From contig JAFUKO010000045.1 in NCBI GenBank assembly GCA_017473555.1, forward strand, positions 17,190 to 81,189: a stretch of DNA of 64,000 bases. The letters are read 5' to 3'. Numbering within the stretch: the stretch's first letter is position 1; each line of letters begins with the position of its first letter. The stretch comes from Ruminococcus sp. Its GTDB lineage: Bacteria; Bacillota; Clostridia; Oscillospirales; Acutalibacteraceae. Under the pieces are notes generated by a model. That model did no database searches, had not been told where the DNA came from, and saw nothing but the letters and a program-made list of their open reading frames with translations. Below, in pieces: positions 1-7,987 of this stretch. The position numbers and the translations under genes are program-made.

Positions 1-1112
1 AAAGTCTTTGACTCGTTTTCAACCTTAACGCCCTCTTTAGCTTCAATAGCCTGATGCAGACCCTCGTTGTAACGTCTGCCGTACATCAGACGGCCTGTGA
101 ACTCGTCAACAATGATAACCTCGCCGTCTTTAACAACGTAGTTAACCTCGTTTTTCATACAGCCGTAAGCCTTGATAGCCTGATTGACGTGGTGAGCGAT
201 TGTGATATTATCAGGGTCGGTTAAGTTCTCAAGGTTGAAGAAATTCTCTGCCTTTTTAACACCGAGCTGAGTGAGAGTAGCACTCTTTGCTTTTTCATCA
301 ACAACGTAGTCAATGTTATTTTCAGCGTAGAATGACTCCATATCCTCTTTGTTGTCAATCTCAGTGAAAACGTGCTTTTTCATTGAGCGAGCAAGGGTGT
401 TCGCTCTCTCGTATAAATCAGATGCCTTGTCGCCCTGACCTGAAATAATAAGCGGAGTACGTGCCTCATCAATGAGGATAGAGTCAACCTCATCGACAAT
501 TGCGAATGCGTGTTCACGCTGAACTTTCTGCTCCTTGTACACTACCATATTATCTCTTAAGTAGTCAAAACCGAGCTCGTTATTTGTACCGTATGTAATG
601 TCAGCATTGTATGCCTGTCTTCTCTCTTCATTATCAAGACCGTGAACGATAAGACCAACACTTAAACCTAAGTAGCGGTACAACTTGCCCATCCACTCAG
701 AGTCACGCTTTGCAAGGTAATCGTTGACAGTAACGATGTGCACACCTCTGCCTGTTAAAGCATTGAGGTAAGCAGGTAGTGTCGCAACCAGTGTTTTACC
801 TTCACCTGTTTTCATTTCGGCAATTCTGCCCTGATGCAGTACGATACCACCGATAATCTGCACACGGAAATGCTTCATTTGTAGCACTCTCCACGATGCC
901 TCTCTGCACACAGCAAAAGCATCAGGTAAGATATCGTCGGTAGTTTCACCGTTACTTAATCTTTCTTTTAAAACAGCGGTCTGAGCCTTGAGCTCACTTT
1001 CGCTCATTTTAGCGTATTTATCCTCAAGAGCAAGCACCTTATCACATATAGGGTAGATGCGTTTAAGCTCTTTTTTTGAGTAATCACCAAACAGCGATTT
1101 CAAAAATCCCAT
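1..1112 (-). CDS. secA: Protein translocase ATPase SecA (5' part, runs off window)
   Basis: This is the N-terminal ~370 residues of SecA, the cytoplasmic ATPase that drives preproteins through SecYEG. The 3' part lies left of base 1. Visible landmarks are the start [10 protein letters not shown], Walker A MKTGEGKT near residue 100-107, Walker B DEVD near residue 207 followed by the typical [15 protein letters not shown] stretch, and the preprotein cross-linking domain after it. The ATG at 1112-1110 is preceded by GAAAGGAA at a suitable distance. It is divergent from trkA and is a housekeeping gene, with nothing in the visible part departing from the family. Identification is very secure. Confidence 0.97.
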   Translation of the reverse strand, partial: MGFLKSLFGDYSKKELKRIYPICDKVLALEDKYAKMSESELKAQTAVLKERLSNGETTDDILPDAFAVCREASWRVLQMKHFRVQIIGGIVLHQGRIAEMKTGEGKTLVATLPAYLNALTGRGVHIVTVNDYLAKRDSEWMGKLYRYLGLSVGLIVHGLDNEERRQAYNADITYGTNNELGFDYLRDNMVVYKEQKVQREHAFAIVDEVDSILIDEARTPLIISGQGDKASDLYERANTLARSMKKHVFTEIDNKEDMESFYAENNIDYVVDEKAKSATLTQLGVKKAENFFNLENLTDPDNITIAHHVNQAIKAYGCMKNEVNYVVKDGEVIIVDEFTGRLMYGRRYNEGLHQAIEAKEGVKVENESKT

Positions 1113-1180
1113 AGTATTACTTCCTTTCAAAAGGGAAACCACGATGTTTTTTACTACCATAGTAACCCATACTAAATAAC

Positions 1181-1189
1181 AGTATACCA
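1181..1189 (-). promoter_or_regulatory. Possible extended -10 promoter for secA
   Basis: On the minus strand TATACT is preceded by TGG, which fits an extended -10 element, about 70 bases upstream of the secA start. No convincing -35 hexamer lies 16-18 bases further upstream, so this is tentative. Confidence 0.3.
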
Positions 1190-1263
1190 TATATATTAGG
1201 AAAAATAAAGAACATTCTGTAAACTATAGTACGACTTTATATGTCACTATTTTTTCAAATCTA

Positions 1264-1292
1264 TTGATTTTCAAGTTACATTGTAGTAGAAT
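1264..1292 (+). promoter_or_regulatory. Sigma-A type promoter for trkA-trkH
   Basis: TTGATT (1264-1269), a 17-base spacer and TAGAAT (1287-1292) match the vegetative consensus 5/6 and 5/6. Transcription would start near base 1299, about 30 bases before the trkA ATG. Confidence 0.7.
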
Positions 1293-1329
1293 TGTGGTCT
1301 AAAACACATCTGTTTTCGAGGTTTTCATT

Positions 1330-2688
1330 ATGGATATTATTATTGTTGGAAGCGGCAGAGTCGGCAGAACAATCGCCGACCATATGAACAACGAGGGACA
1401 CTCTATCACCATTATTGATGAAGATGTCCACGCTCTTGAAAAACTTTCTGACACTCAGAACATTATGACAATTGAAGGCAACGGTGCGACTTTGAGCGTA
1501 TTAAAAGAAGCAAACGTGTCAACCTGCGACTTGCTTATTGCGGTCACAGCGACAGACGAGCTCAACCTCTACACCTGCCTTATCGCTAAGAATGCAGGCG
1601 TAAAGCGTACAATCGCCAGAGTCCGCAACCCGTTATACACAAAGGACCTGCCATTTGTAAAAGACGACCTCAAGCTCTCGCTTGCGATAAATCCGGAGCT
1701 TTTGTGCTCCAGAGAGCTCACCAGAATGTTAAAATTCCCAGGTGTTGAAAGTATGGCATCCTTCGCACGTGGCCACATCGATATGATAAAAATCAAGGTA
1801 GATGAAAAATCTCCTCTCGCTGATAAAAAGATAGTACAAAGCTCCCATATGTTCAAAGACGGCGTGCGTTTCTGTACTGTCGAGCGTGACGGCGAGTGCT
1901 ACATCCCTAACGGTGATTTTGTTATTAAAGCAGGCGACCTGATTTCCTTTATCGCTCCGTCAAAAGCAGCCGCAAAGTTACTCAAAAGCCTCGGTATTGT
2001 TTCTAACCGTGGACGTTCCGTACTCTTGCTCGGTGGCTCAAGAATCGCCTTTTATCTCGCAAAAGATTTGTCTGAAGCAGGCATTTCCGTAAAAATCATC
2101 GACAACGACAAAGAGCGTTGCTTAGAACTCAGCGAAGCACTCGACGATGCTCTCATCATCTACGGTGACGCTATGGATCAAGACTTGCTCTTATCCGAGG
2201 GCATCGAGCACGTTGACGCTATTGTCACAATGATGAACACCGACGAAGAAAATCTCGTATCTTCACTTTATGCTAAACAGGTCAACCCTAAAGCTAAGGT
2301 AATCACTGAAATCGGTAACCTTAAAATAAGTAATGTGTTTGAAAATCTTCCGCTTGATACAATGTTCAACCCTAAGCGCATCGCAGGCGAGAACATTATG
2401 AGATATGTACGAGCTATGCACAACTCACGTGACAGCGAATTTGAATCTGTCCACCCTATCGCTGACTCAAAAGCAGAGGCGCTGGAATTTAGAGTGCTAA
2501 AGGACAATCTTGCCACAGGCATCTCGCTTTCAGGACTTGACTTAAAGGACGATTTACAGATTGCGTGTATCAGCCGTCAGGGCAAGATGATTATCCCTAA
2601 AGGCTCGGACACTATCGAAGTCGGCGACATCGTAATTGTTATCACCAAACACAAGGGTCTTACAGACCTTGAGGACATCCTGAGGTGA
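1330..2688 (+). CDS. trkA: Trk system K+ uptake regulatory protein TrkA
   Basis: This is a cytoplasmic peripheral NAD(H)/nucleotide-binding subunit that gates the TrkH K+ channel. At 452 residues it has the full two-unit architecture. The first Rossmann-type RCK unit starts with IIIVGSGRVGR (residues ~3-13) and ends with a TrkA_C domain around residues 140-220. The second unit starts at VLLLGGSRIAF (~232) and has its own TrkA_C at the C-terminus. Its stop lies four bases before the trkH start, so the two are co-transcribed and probably translationally coupled. Length and layout are normal for the family. Confidence 0.95.
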   Translation: MDIIIVGSGRVGRTIADHMNNEGHSITIIDEDVHALEKLSDTQNIMTIEGNGATLSVLKEANVSTCDLLIAVTATDELNLYTCLIAKNAGVKRTIARVRNPLYTKDLPFVKDDLKLSLAINPELLCSRELTRMLKFPGVESMASFARGHIDMIKIKVDEKSPLADKKIVQSSHMFKDGVRFCTVERDGECYIPNGDFVIKAGDLISFIAPSKAAAKLLKSLGIVSNRGRSVLLLGGSRIAFYLAKDLSEAGISVKIIDNDKERCLELSEALDDALIIYGDAMDQDLLLSEGIEHVDAIVTMMNTDEENLVSSLYAKQVNPKAKVITEIGNLKISNVFENLPLDTMFNPKRIAGENIMRYVRAMHNSRDSEFESVHPIADSKAEALEFRVLKDNLATGISLSGLDLKDDLQIACISRQGKMIIPKGSDTIEVGDIVIVITKHKGLTDLEDILR

Positions 2689-2692
2689 TAGT

Positions 2693-4138
2693 ATGAATAT
2701 TCGACTTATTTCTTATATCCTTGGCTGGGTGCTTGTTATTGAAGGCTTGTGTATGCAGCTTTCCACCTTAGTCGGACTTATCTACGGTGAAAGCAGTTTC
2801 ATCTACTTTCTTGTTATCGGCATTATTAGTGTAGTACTAGGTGCATTGTTAGTTATTAAAAAGCCAAAAAACCCGACTATGCATTTAAAAGACGGCTTTG
2901 CCAGCACTACCCTTTCGTGGATAGTTTTATCATTAGTAGGTGCTCTTCCGCTTTATTTTGGCAAAGCTATTCCAAGTTTCACAGACGCTTTCTTTGAAAC
3001 AGTTTCAGGCTTCACCACAACTGGTGCAACAATCCTCACAGATGTTGAAGCTCTGGATAAATGTATGCTGTTCTGGCGTTCTTTCAGTCACTTTTTAGGT
3101 GGTATGGGTGTAGTAGTGTTCCTACTTGCCATTATCCCGAAACTCGGTGGAAACCAGAGCATAAATCTTATGAAGGCTGAGTCAACCGGACCTTCTGTCG
3201 GCAAGAGTATGCCGAAACTCAGAACATACGCGGCTCTACTTTACTCTATTTACATTGGTCTGGCATTAATCGAGTTTATCCTGTTGCTACTTGGTGGAAT
3301 GAATGTATTCGATGCACTTACCACTGCCTTTTCAACCGCAGGTACAGGTGGTTTTTCTACCTACAACGCATCAATAGGACATTTCGAGAGCTATTATTTA
3401 CAGACAGTTGTAGCTGTATTTATGATGCTGTTCGGTGTTAACTTCTATGTTTACATTCTGATTCTAACAGGAAAGCTCAAACAGATTTTAAAAATGGAAG
3501 AGTTGTGGGTATATTTGGGAATAGTTTTTGTATCCACAATTGCTATCGCTGTAAACCTTTTAAGCTACTATGACACATTTAAAGAAGCAATTCATCAAAG
3601 CTTCTTCTATATTACGTCTATACTTTCCAGTACAGGATATGCTATCACTGACACAAATCCTTGGCCTGAGTTTTCTAAAGCTTTGATACTCATACTAACC
3701 TGCATTGGAGCAAGTGCCGGCTCAACAGGTGGCGGTTTCAAGGTTTCACGTATAATAATACTGTTAAAAGAAATCAAAAAAGAATTTTTACTTATCGTTC
3801 ATCCACGCAACATTTACACAGTTAAAAGTGAGGGCAAAAAAGTTTCACACGAGGTGGCACGAAGCGTCAGCGTATATCTGACACTTTATATTGTGATAAT
3901 TGCGGTTACAACCGTCCTGATTTCGTTCAACGGTTTTGATTTTACCACGAACTTCACAAGCGTTCTCGCAACCATCAACAACACAGGACCTGGTTTCTCA
4001 ATGGTCGGAAGTGCGGGCAATTACAGCGAGTTCTCAGTGTTCTCAAAAATTGTATTTTGCTTCAATATGCTTGCAGGACGACTTGAACTGTACCCTCTCG
4101 TACTTATCCTCATCCCATCCGCTTGGAAAAGAAACTAA
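2693..4138 (+). CDS. trkH: Trk/Ktr-type potassium transporter TrkH
   Basis: This is an integral membrane K+ translocation subunit that works with TrkA. The 481-residue protein contains the four pore-loop (selectivity-filter) motifs of the superfamily: SGFTTTGAT (~104-112), STAGTGGFS (~217-225), SSTGYAIT (~310) with ASAGSTGGGF (~341), and NNTGPGF (~428). It ends in the typical GRLELYPLVLI helix and a short tail. The ATG follows GAGGTGATAGT at the end of trkA. Cytoplasmic loops are rich in Lys/Arg as expected. A strong hairpin terminator lies right after the stop. Confidence 0.95.
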   Translation: MNIRLISYILGWVLVIEGLCMQLSTLVGLIYGESSFIYFLVIGIISVVLGALLVIKKPKNPTMHLKDGFASTTLSWIVLSLVGALPLYFGKAIPSFTDAFFETVSGFTTTGATILTDVEALDKCMLFWRSFSHFLGGMGVVVFLLAIIPKLGGNQSINLMKAESTGPSVGKSMPKLRTYAALLYSIYIGLALIEFILLLLGGMNVFDALTTAFSTAGTGGFSTYNASIGHFESYYLQTVVAVFMMLFGVNFYVYILILTGKLKQILKMEELWVYLGIVFVSTIAIAVNLLSYYDTFKEAIHQSFFYITSILSSTGYAITDTNPWPEFSKALILILTCIGASAGSTGGGFKVSRIIILLKEIKKEFLLIVHPRNIYTVKSEGKKVSHEVARSVSVYLTLYIVIIAVTTVLISFNGFDFTTNFTSVLATINNTGPGFSMVGSAGNYSEFSVFSKIVFCFNMLAGRLELYPLVLILIPSAWKRN

Positions 4139-4150
4139 ATATACACAAAA

Positions 4151-4187
4151 AATAGCGAGGCTGTTTTTCAGCCTCGCTTAGTTTTTA
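4151..4187. terminator. Bidirectional terminator between trkH and the RAYT gene
   Basis: A perfect 9-bp stem (GCGAGGCTG at 4155-4163 with CAGCCTCGC at 4169-4177) and a TTTTT loop is flanked by T-rich sequence on both strands. It can therefore stop trkAH from the left and the pbp/RAYT transcript from the right. Confidence 0.85.
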
Positions 4188-4191
4188 TCCA

Positions 4192-4662
4192 TTATTCACA
4201 TATCGCTTTGTACGGATTATTCTCGATGTAATTGAAATGTTCAATATAATCCTTTTCATTTCGAATTATGTGGTCAACAAAGGATTTTTGCCATATGCTA
4301 TAGCCAACCTGTTTTGAAACATATCCTTTCATCTGACTTATGACCGTCGAAATTGTAGGGGCGACCACTGGTCGCCCGTTCACATCACCCTCGATACTCA
4401 GCAAAAGGTGTATGTAATCTGACATCACAGCATAGTTGTCAATTTTAATTGTAGGATAATGGTTCGATATTTGGCGTATTGCGTCATCAACAATCTTTCC
4501 GTATTTTGACAGCCTCACCTGTTTATGGCGACCACTGGTCGCCCCTACATTATCCCACAACAACGATTTGCGGTCTTTTATACACACCGTTACAAAATAC
4601 ACACCCGGATTGCTATAATCGTAATCCTTTAAACGGATTCGTTTCCTCTTTCTTAAATCCAT
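4192..4662 (-). CDS. REP-associated tyrosine transposase (RAYT, Y1/IS200-like), HUH site altered
   Basis: This 156-residue protein has the Y1 transposase fold of single-strand HUH nucleases that mobilise REP palindromes. Visible features are YDYSNPGVYFVTVC (β1), KYGKIVDDAI, the region YAVMSDYIHLLL where the family has NHxH, WQKSFVDHIIRNEKDY, and YIENNPYKA with the presumed catalytic Tyr. The first His of the HUH pair is Tyr here (D-Y-I-H), so nuclease activity is doubtful. Two copies of a GGCGACCAcTGGTCGCC palindrome, in inverted orientation, lie inside the frame and encode the NVGATSGRH and NGRPVVAPT segments. The gene starts five bases after the stop of the upstream pbp gene and has no evident promoter of its own. 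Family assignment is secure; activity is not. Confidence 0.85.
   Translation of the reverse strand: MDLRKRKRIRLKDYDYSNPGVYFVTVCIKDRKSLLWDNVGATSGRHKQVRLSKYGKIVDDAIRQISNHYPTIKIDNYAVMSDYIHLLLSIEGDVNGRPVVAPTISTVISQMKGYVSKQVGYSIWQKSFVDHIIRNEKDYIEHFNYIENNPYKAICE
4355..4378. repeat. REP-like palindrome, copy 1 (inside RAYT)
   Basis: GTAGG is followed by a 9-bp perfect palindrome arm pair, GGGCGACCA and TGGTCGCCC, around a single C at 4368. It is the mirror partner of the copy at 4527-4548: 21 of 22 bases match in inverted orientation. Confidence 0.85.
4527..4548. repeat. REP-like palindrome, copy 2 (inside RAYT), inverted
   Basis: GGCGACCA and TGGTCGCC flank a single C at 4535, and CCTAC follows (the complement of the GTAGG tag of copy 1). 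The two copies thus form a BIME-like inverted pair bounding about 194 bases of coding sequence. Confidence 0.85.
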
Positions 4663-4666
4663 ATTA

Positions 4667-6055
4667 TCACGGATTATTTACCAATGAGCTTATAGCCGCC
4701 TGAGCGATAGGTGCTGCGGCAGATATACCGTAGCCACCCTCTTCAACAGCGACAGCAAACGCATACGGATGGTTCTCATCCTCTGTGTAACCGATAATCC
4801 ACGCAGTAGGCTCTTTACCCTCGCCTACCTCGGCAGTACCTGTTTTAGCACAGAAATTGAGTCCACCCATCGTAAGACCTCGTGCGTTATAGTAATAGTT
4901 CGCAGTAGCTCTCATAATGTCCTGAAGCTTTATCGCTGTGTCAGCACTGAGCATCTGCTCGCTGGTTTTAGCCTCGGTAAGACCGATTTTCTGTAACAGA
5001 GAAGAGTCAGATTCTAAAAGATAAGGTGTTACAGGAGTGCCGCCATTTGCAATAGCGCCGCACATCATCGCCATATGCATAGGATTAGCCAAATCTTCAA
5101 ACTGACCGATACCCGACCATCCGAGCTGGTTGTCGCCCAATGCGTTCTCAAGCGTATACACACTCTTTGAAAGTGTAATTCCACTGACTTCAAATGTTTT
5201 ATTAAAGCCCATCATCTCAGCGGTTTTTGTCATATTCTCTGAACCGATTTCAACCGCTATCTGAGCACACGCAATATTACACGACTGTGCAATTGCGTTT
5301 GTAAAATCAAGCGAACCGTGAGCGTATTCGCAGGTGATATTTTCACCGTCGATATCGTACGTACCGCTACACTCAAAGGTTCTATTATAAATATCAGGAA
5401 TGTTCTCGATAGCCGCCGCAGCTGTTACAACCTTGAAGATAGAACCAGGAGTGTAGCTTGACGATACAACATTGTCAAGGTAAACACCGTCATAGTCCTT
5501 CTCGTTTTCTTCGGTAATCTCAGGCGGATTCTGAGGGTCATAAGTCGGTGTGCTGACATCAACCAGCACCTCACCTGTTTTGTAGTTATAGACCACACAG
5601 GCACCCTTTTTATAACCCAGAGCTTCATACGCCGCCTTGCACGCATCGGCATCGACAGTAAGCTCGATTGAGTTGTTAGTCCTCAAAGACTTCGGTAGTC
5701 CGAGTCCGAACACAAACGAATATCCTGTGAGCTCGCCTCGGTACATACTTTGAACCGCAGTTGAAATATTCAGCGAATTATCGCCCACCACGTGCATCAA
5801 CGCACATCTTGTTGAGTAGTCCTCGTGGTAGATACGCTCCTCGTTCTCATTTGTATAAGCGAGTGTGACATCGTTTCTGTCGGTGATATTACCCGCCTGA
5901 GCAAGGCCGTTACTACTTGCCACGTGACCGTTATACGGCTGAGCGACCCACTGCTCATTCTGAGTCAAAAGTCTAAACGCAAGCAAGCAGATACCCGCAG
6001 CCATAGCGAGTGTCACAATGAGAACAATAAAGCTTCTCGACATAATTCTTTTCAT
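4667..6055 (-). CDS. Class B penicillin-binding protein (PbpA/FtsI-like transpeptidase)
   Basis: This is a membrane-anchored D,D-transpeptidase that cross-links peptidoglycan. The 462-residue protein has one N-terminal membrane helix (~8-28). The transpeptidase domain shows all three active-site motifs: SIFK (Ser205/Lys208), SCN (258-260) and KTGT (~404). It is shorter than FtsI or PBP2 because the N-terminal pedestal is reduced, as in the PbpA group that pairs with a dedicated RodA/FtsW protein. The SEDS gene 33 bases upstream supports that pairing, giving a glycosyltransferase plus transpeptidase unit for wall synthesis or division. The gene is leftward and shares the promoter at 7832-7860. 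Confidence 0.93.
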   Translation of the reverse strand: MKRIMSRSFIVLIVTLAMAAGICLLAFRLLTQNEQWVAQPYNGHVASSNGLAQAGNITDRNDVTLAYTNENEERIYHEDYSTRCALMHVVGDNSLNISTAVQSMYRGELTGYSFVFGLGLPKSLRTNNSIELTVDADACKAAYEALGYKKGACVVYNYKTGEVLVDVSTPTYDPQNPPEITEENEKDYDGVYLDNVVSSSYTPGSIFKVVTAAAAIENIPDIYNRTFECSGTYDIDGENITCEYAHGSLDFTNAIAQSCNIACAQIAVEIGSENMTKTAEMMGFNKTFEVSGITLSKSVYTLENALGDNQLGWSGIGQFEDLANPMHMAMMCGAIANGGTPVTPYLLESDSSLLQKIGLTEAKTSEQMLSADTAIKLQDIMRATANYYYNARGLTMGGLNFCAKTGTAEVGEGKEPTAWIIGYTEDENHPYAFAVAVEEGGYGISAAAPIAQAAISSLVNNP

Positions 6056-6088
6056 GCGTTCATCTCCTTTTTGGATTTATATAATCTG

Positions 6089-7783
6089 TTATCTCTCTTC
6101 TTTGTGTTTTGAAAGACGTTTTGCGGCGTAAGTACGCTCGTCAGCCGCCTTGATAAATGCCAGCAAGCCCCAACAAGCAATCATTGAAGAACCGCCTGCT
6201 GATACAAACGGGAATGTTACACCCGTCAGCGGTAAGATATCTGTTGCACCAAAGATGTTGAGTGATGTCTGCACTACCATAAGACCTGCCGCACAGCACG
6301 CAGAAATCGAGTAGAAAGCACTGCGGCTTCTTGTAGTGATAGCTCTTGCATAAAACGCAAGCATAACGATAGCAATAGCCAGAGCAAATGCAACGATAAC
6401 GCCCATCTCTTCAGCAAGAATACCAAACACCAAATCGCTCTCAGATGCAAAAATATATTTAAGGTATCCGTTACCTACACCAACACCAGACAGTCCGCCC
6501 GATGCTGTGTATGTCAGCACTCTCGCCTGCTGATAAGCAGTATCCTGTGCGTGCTCCCATACATGACCCCAGGCAGCAAAACGATTGGCAACGTAAGGTT
6601 TGAACTTGAGCACGATTGTTCCTGCAAATACAACAGAAACAAGTGCGAGCATAACCGTCTTGAAATCGCCCGAGCGCATAAATGCGATGAGCAAAAATGT
6701 CGCAAAGAATATGAGCGCTGTACCGAAGTCACCCATTAAAGCTAGTGCGCCGACGCATATAGCGGAAAATACGATGAATTCAAAGAAGTTACGCTTTGTC
6801 TGTAATTTATCAAGAGCAGCCGCACCGACAAAAATATACGCAACCTTAACAAACTCCGACGGCTGAACGGACACAGGGCCTATCTGAATCCAGTTCTGGG
6901 CACCGTGCTGTACCGAACCGAAAACAAGGTTAATCGCAAGCAATCCGACAGCACCAATCATAATCGCCATTCGCCAGCTGTCAACTCTGTCAGGGTTTTC
7001 GATAAATTTAACAAGGAAACAGAAAAGCACAATACCGACAGCTGCTGCGATAAGCTGAACATACGCTGAACGCATTTCCTGACGCACCAGCAGTATTACA
7101 CCAATACCCGTCATAAACGACGCCAGAGCCTCAAGCTCAAAGTTAATCCTCTTGAACGCTAAAGTAGAAATACAGAAAAATCCCCACAACAACGCTTCTA
7201 AAGCGAGAAACACCGAAAATGGTGTAAAATCCTGCACCTCATTTGTAAAGCACGCCTCCACCGTCATAAACAGGTGGAAGAACGTGATGAGCAACATCAG
7301 CTTGTACGGTTGCAGACTACCTTTATTTGACGCTTTTGAGAAAAACCACGATGGTCTGATTCTATCCTGAAACTCATCTCCTCGTTTTAATACAAAGGTA
7401 GTAGAACCAACAGAAATCTCATCGTCAATAAGCACCTGAGTTCTGTTCCTTACCTTCTTACCGTTAACATAGGTACCGCCCTTAGAGCCGATATCTGATA
7501 TGAGCCAGCCCTCCTGACGTCTTAAAAGCACACAGTGATCTCTTGAGACCGTCGGGTCATTGACACAGATGTCACTACCCTTGCTTCTGCCGATAGAATT
7601 TTCCCAGAACAGCACGGGTACCTGTTGACCTGTATCTTTAAGCTCTAATGTAACGAGTGGTTTTTCCGGTCGTCTGTGCCTACGCATTGATGCAAAGCAC
7701 TGATAAATAATAACAACAGCATAAAGCGGTAACAAAAATCTCAGTGCAACCACTGCTATATCAAGAAAAACCTGAAATCCCAT
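6089..7783 (-). CDS. FHA domain fused to a SEDS (FtsW/RodA/SpoVE) peptidoglycan polymerase
   Basis: This is a lipid II glycosyltransferase of the SEDS family with an N-terminal phosphothreonine-binding FHA domain. I start it at ATG 7783 (MGFQVFLDIAV) because GGAGGTGACTTGC lies directly in front, giving 564 residues; an upstream start would put the RBS inside the gene. One membrane helix (~8-25) is followed by the FHA domain (~45-135: GRSKGSD, SRDHC, GGTYVNG). About ten membrane segments follow with SEDS signatures VQPSEFVKVAYI, GDFGTAL and TDILPLTGVTFPFVSAGGSS. The fusion suggests control by a Ser/Thr kinase, as the separate FHA proteins near RodA/PbpA in Actinobacteria do. No kinase gene is in the window. 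Confidence 0.93.
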   Translation of the reverse strand: MGFQVFLDIAVVALRFLLPLYAVVIIYQCFASMRRHRRPEKPLVTLELKDTGQQVPVLFWENSIGRSKGSDICVNDPTVSRDHCVLLRRQEGWLISDIGSKGGTYVNGKKVRNRTQVLIDDEISVGSTTFVLKRGDEFQDRIRPSWFFSKASNKGSLQPYKLMLLITFFHLFMTVEACFTNEVQDFTPFSVFLALEALLWGFFCISTLAFKRINFELEALASFMTGIGVILLVRQEMRSAYVQLIAAAVGIVLFCFLVKFIENPDRVDSWRMAIMIGAVGLLAINLVFGSVQHGAQNWIQIGPVSVQPSEFVKVAYIFVGAAALDKLQTKRNFFEFIVFSAICVGALALMGDFGTALIFFATFLLIAFMRSGDFKTVMLALVSVVFAGTIVLKFKPYVANRFAAWGHVWEHAQDTAYQQARVLTYTASGGLSGVGVGNGYLKYIFASESDLVFGILAEEMGVIVAFALAIAIVMLAFYARAITTRSRSAFYSISACCAAGLMVVQTSLNIFGATDILPLTGVTFPFVSAGGSSMIACWGLLAFIKAADERTYAAKRLSKHKEER

Positions 7784-7831
7784 GCAAGTCACCTCCACAT
7801 AAGACAAAAAATCATATAAGTATACATTGTA

Positions 7832-7860
7832 ATTTTACTCCATATATATTTAAAAGTCAA
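7832..7860 (-). promoter_or_regulatory. Promoter for the SEDS-pbp-RAYT unit
   Basis: The minus strand has TTGACT (7860-7855), a 17-base spacer and TAAAAT (7837-7832). The start would be near 7825, about 42 bases before the SEDS start codon. Confidence 0.75.
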
Positions 7861-7902
7861 ATATATAGCATATCCCCACCGATGATTATCGCACAGTACT
7901 TA

Positions 7903-7931
7903 TTGACTAATTACCATATTTTTAGTATTAT
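7903..7931 (+). promoter_or_regulatory. Promoter for the sulfatase-like gene
   Basis: TTGACT (7903-7908), a 17-base spacer and TATTAT (7926-7931). It is divergent from the SEDS promoter, with the two -35 boxes about 42 bases apart. Confidence 0.65.
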
Positions 7932-7987
7932 ATACTATTATACTGACAGATAATATGAAGGCGTATGCCTTTGAAAAGGAAATCAAA

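Noticed and set aside
3936-4181. 81-residue plus-strand frame overlapping the end of trkH
   Set aside because: It lies in another frame of trkH, runs through the terminator hairpin and has no RBS.
4355-4548. Inverted repeats considered as ends of a miniature transposable element
   Set aside because: They lie inside one intact reading frame and have the tag-plus-palindrome form of REP units, so a BIME-like pair is the simpler reading.
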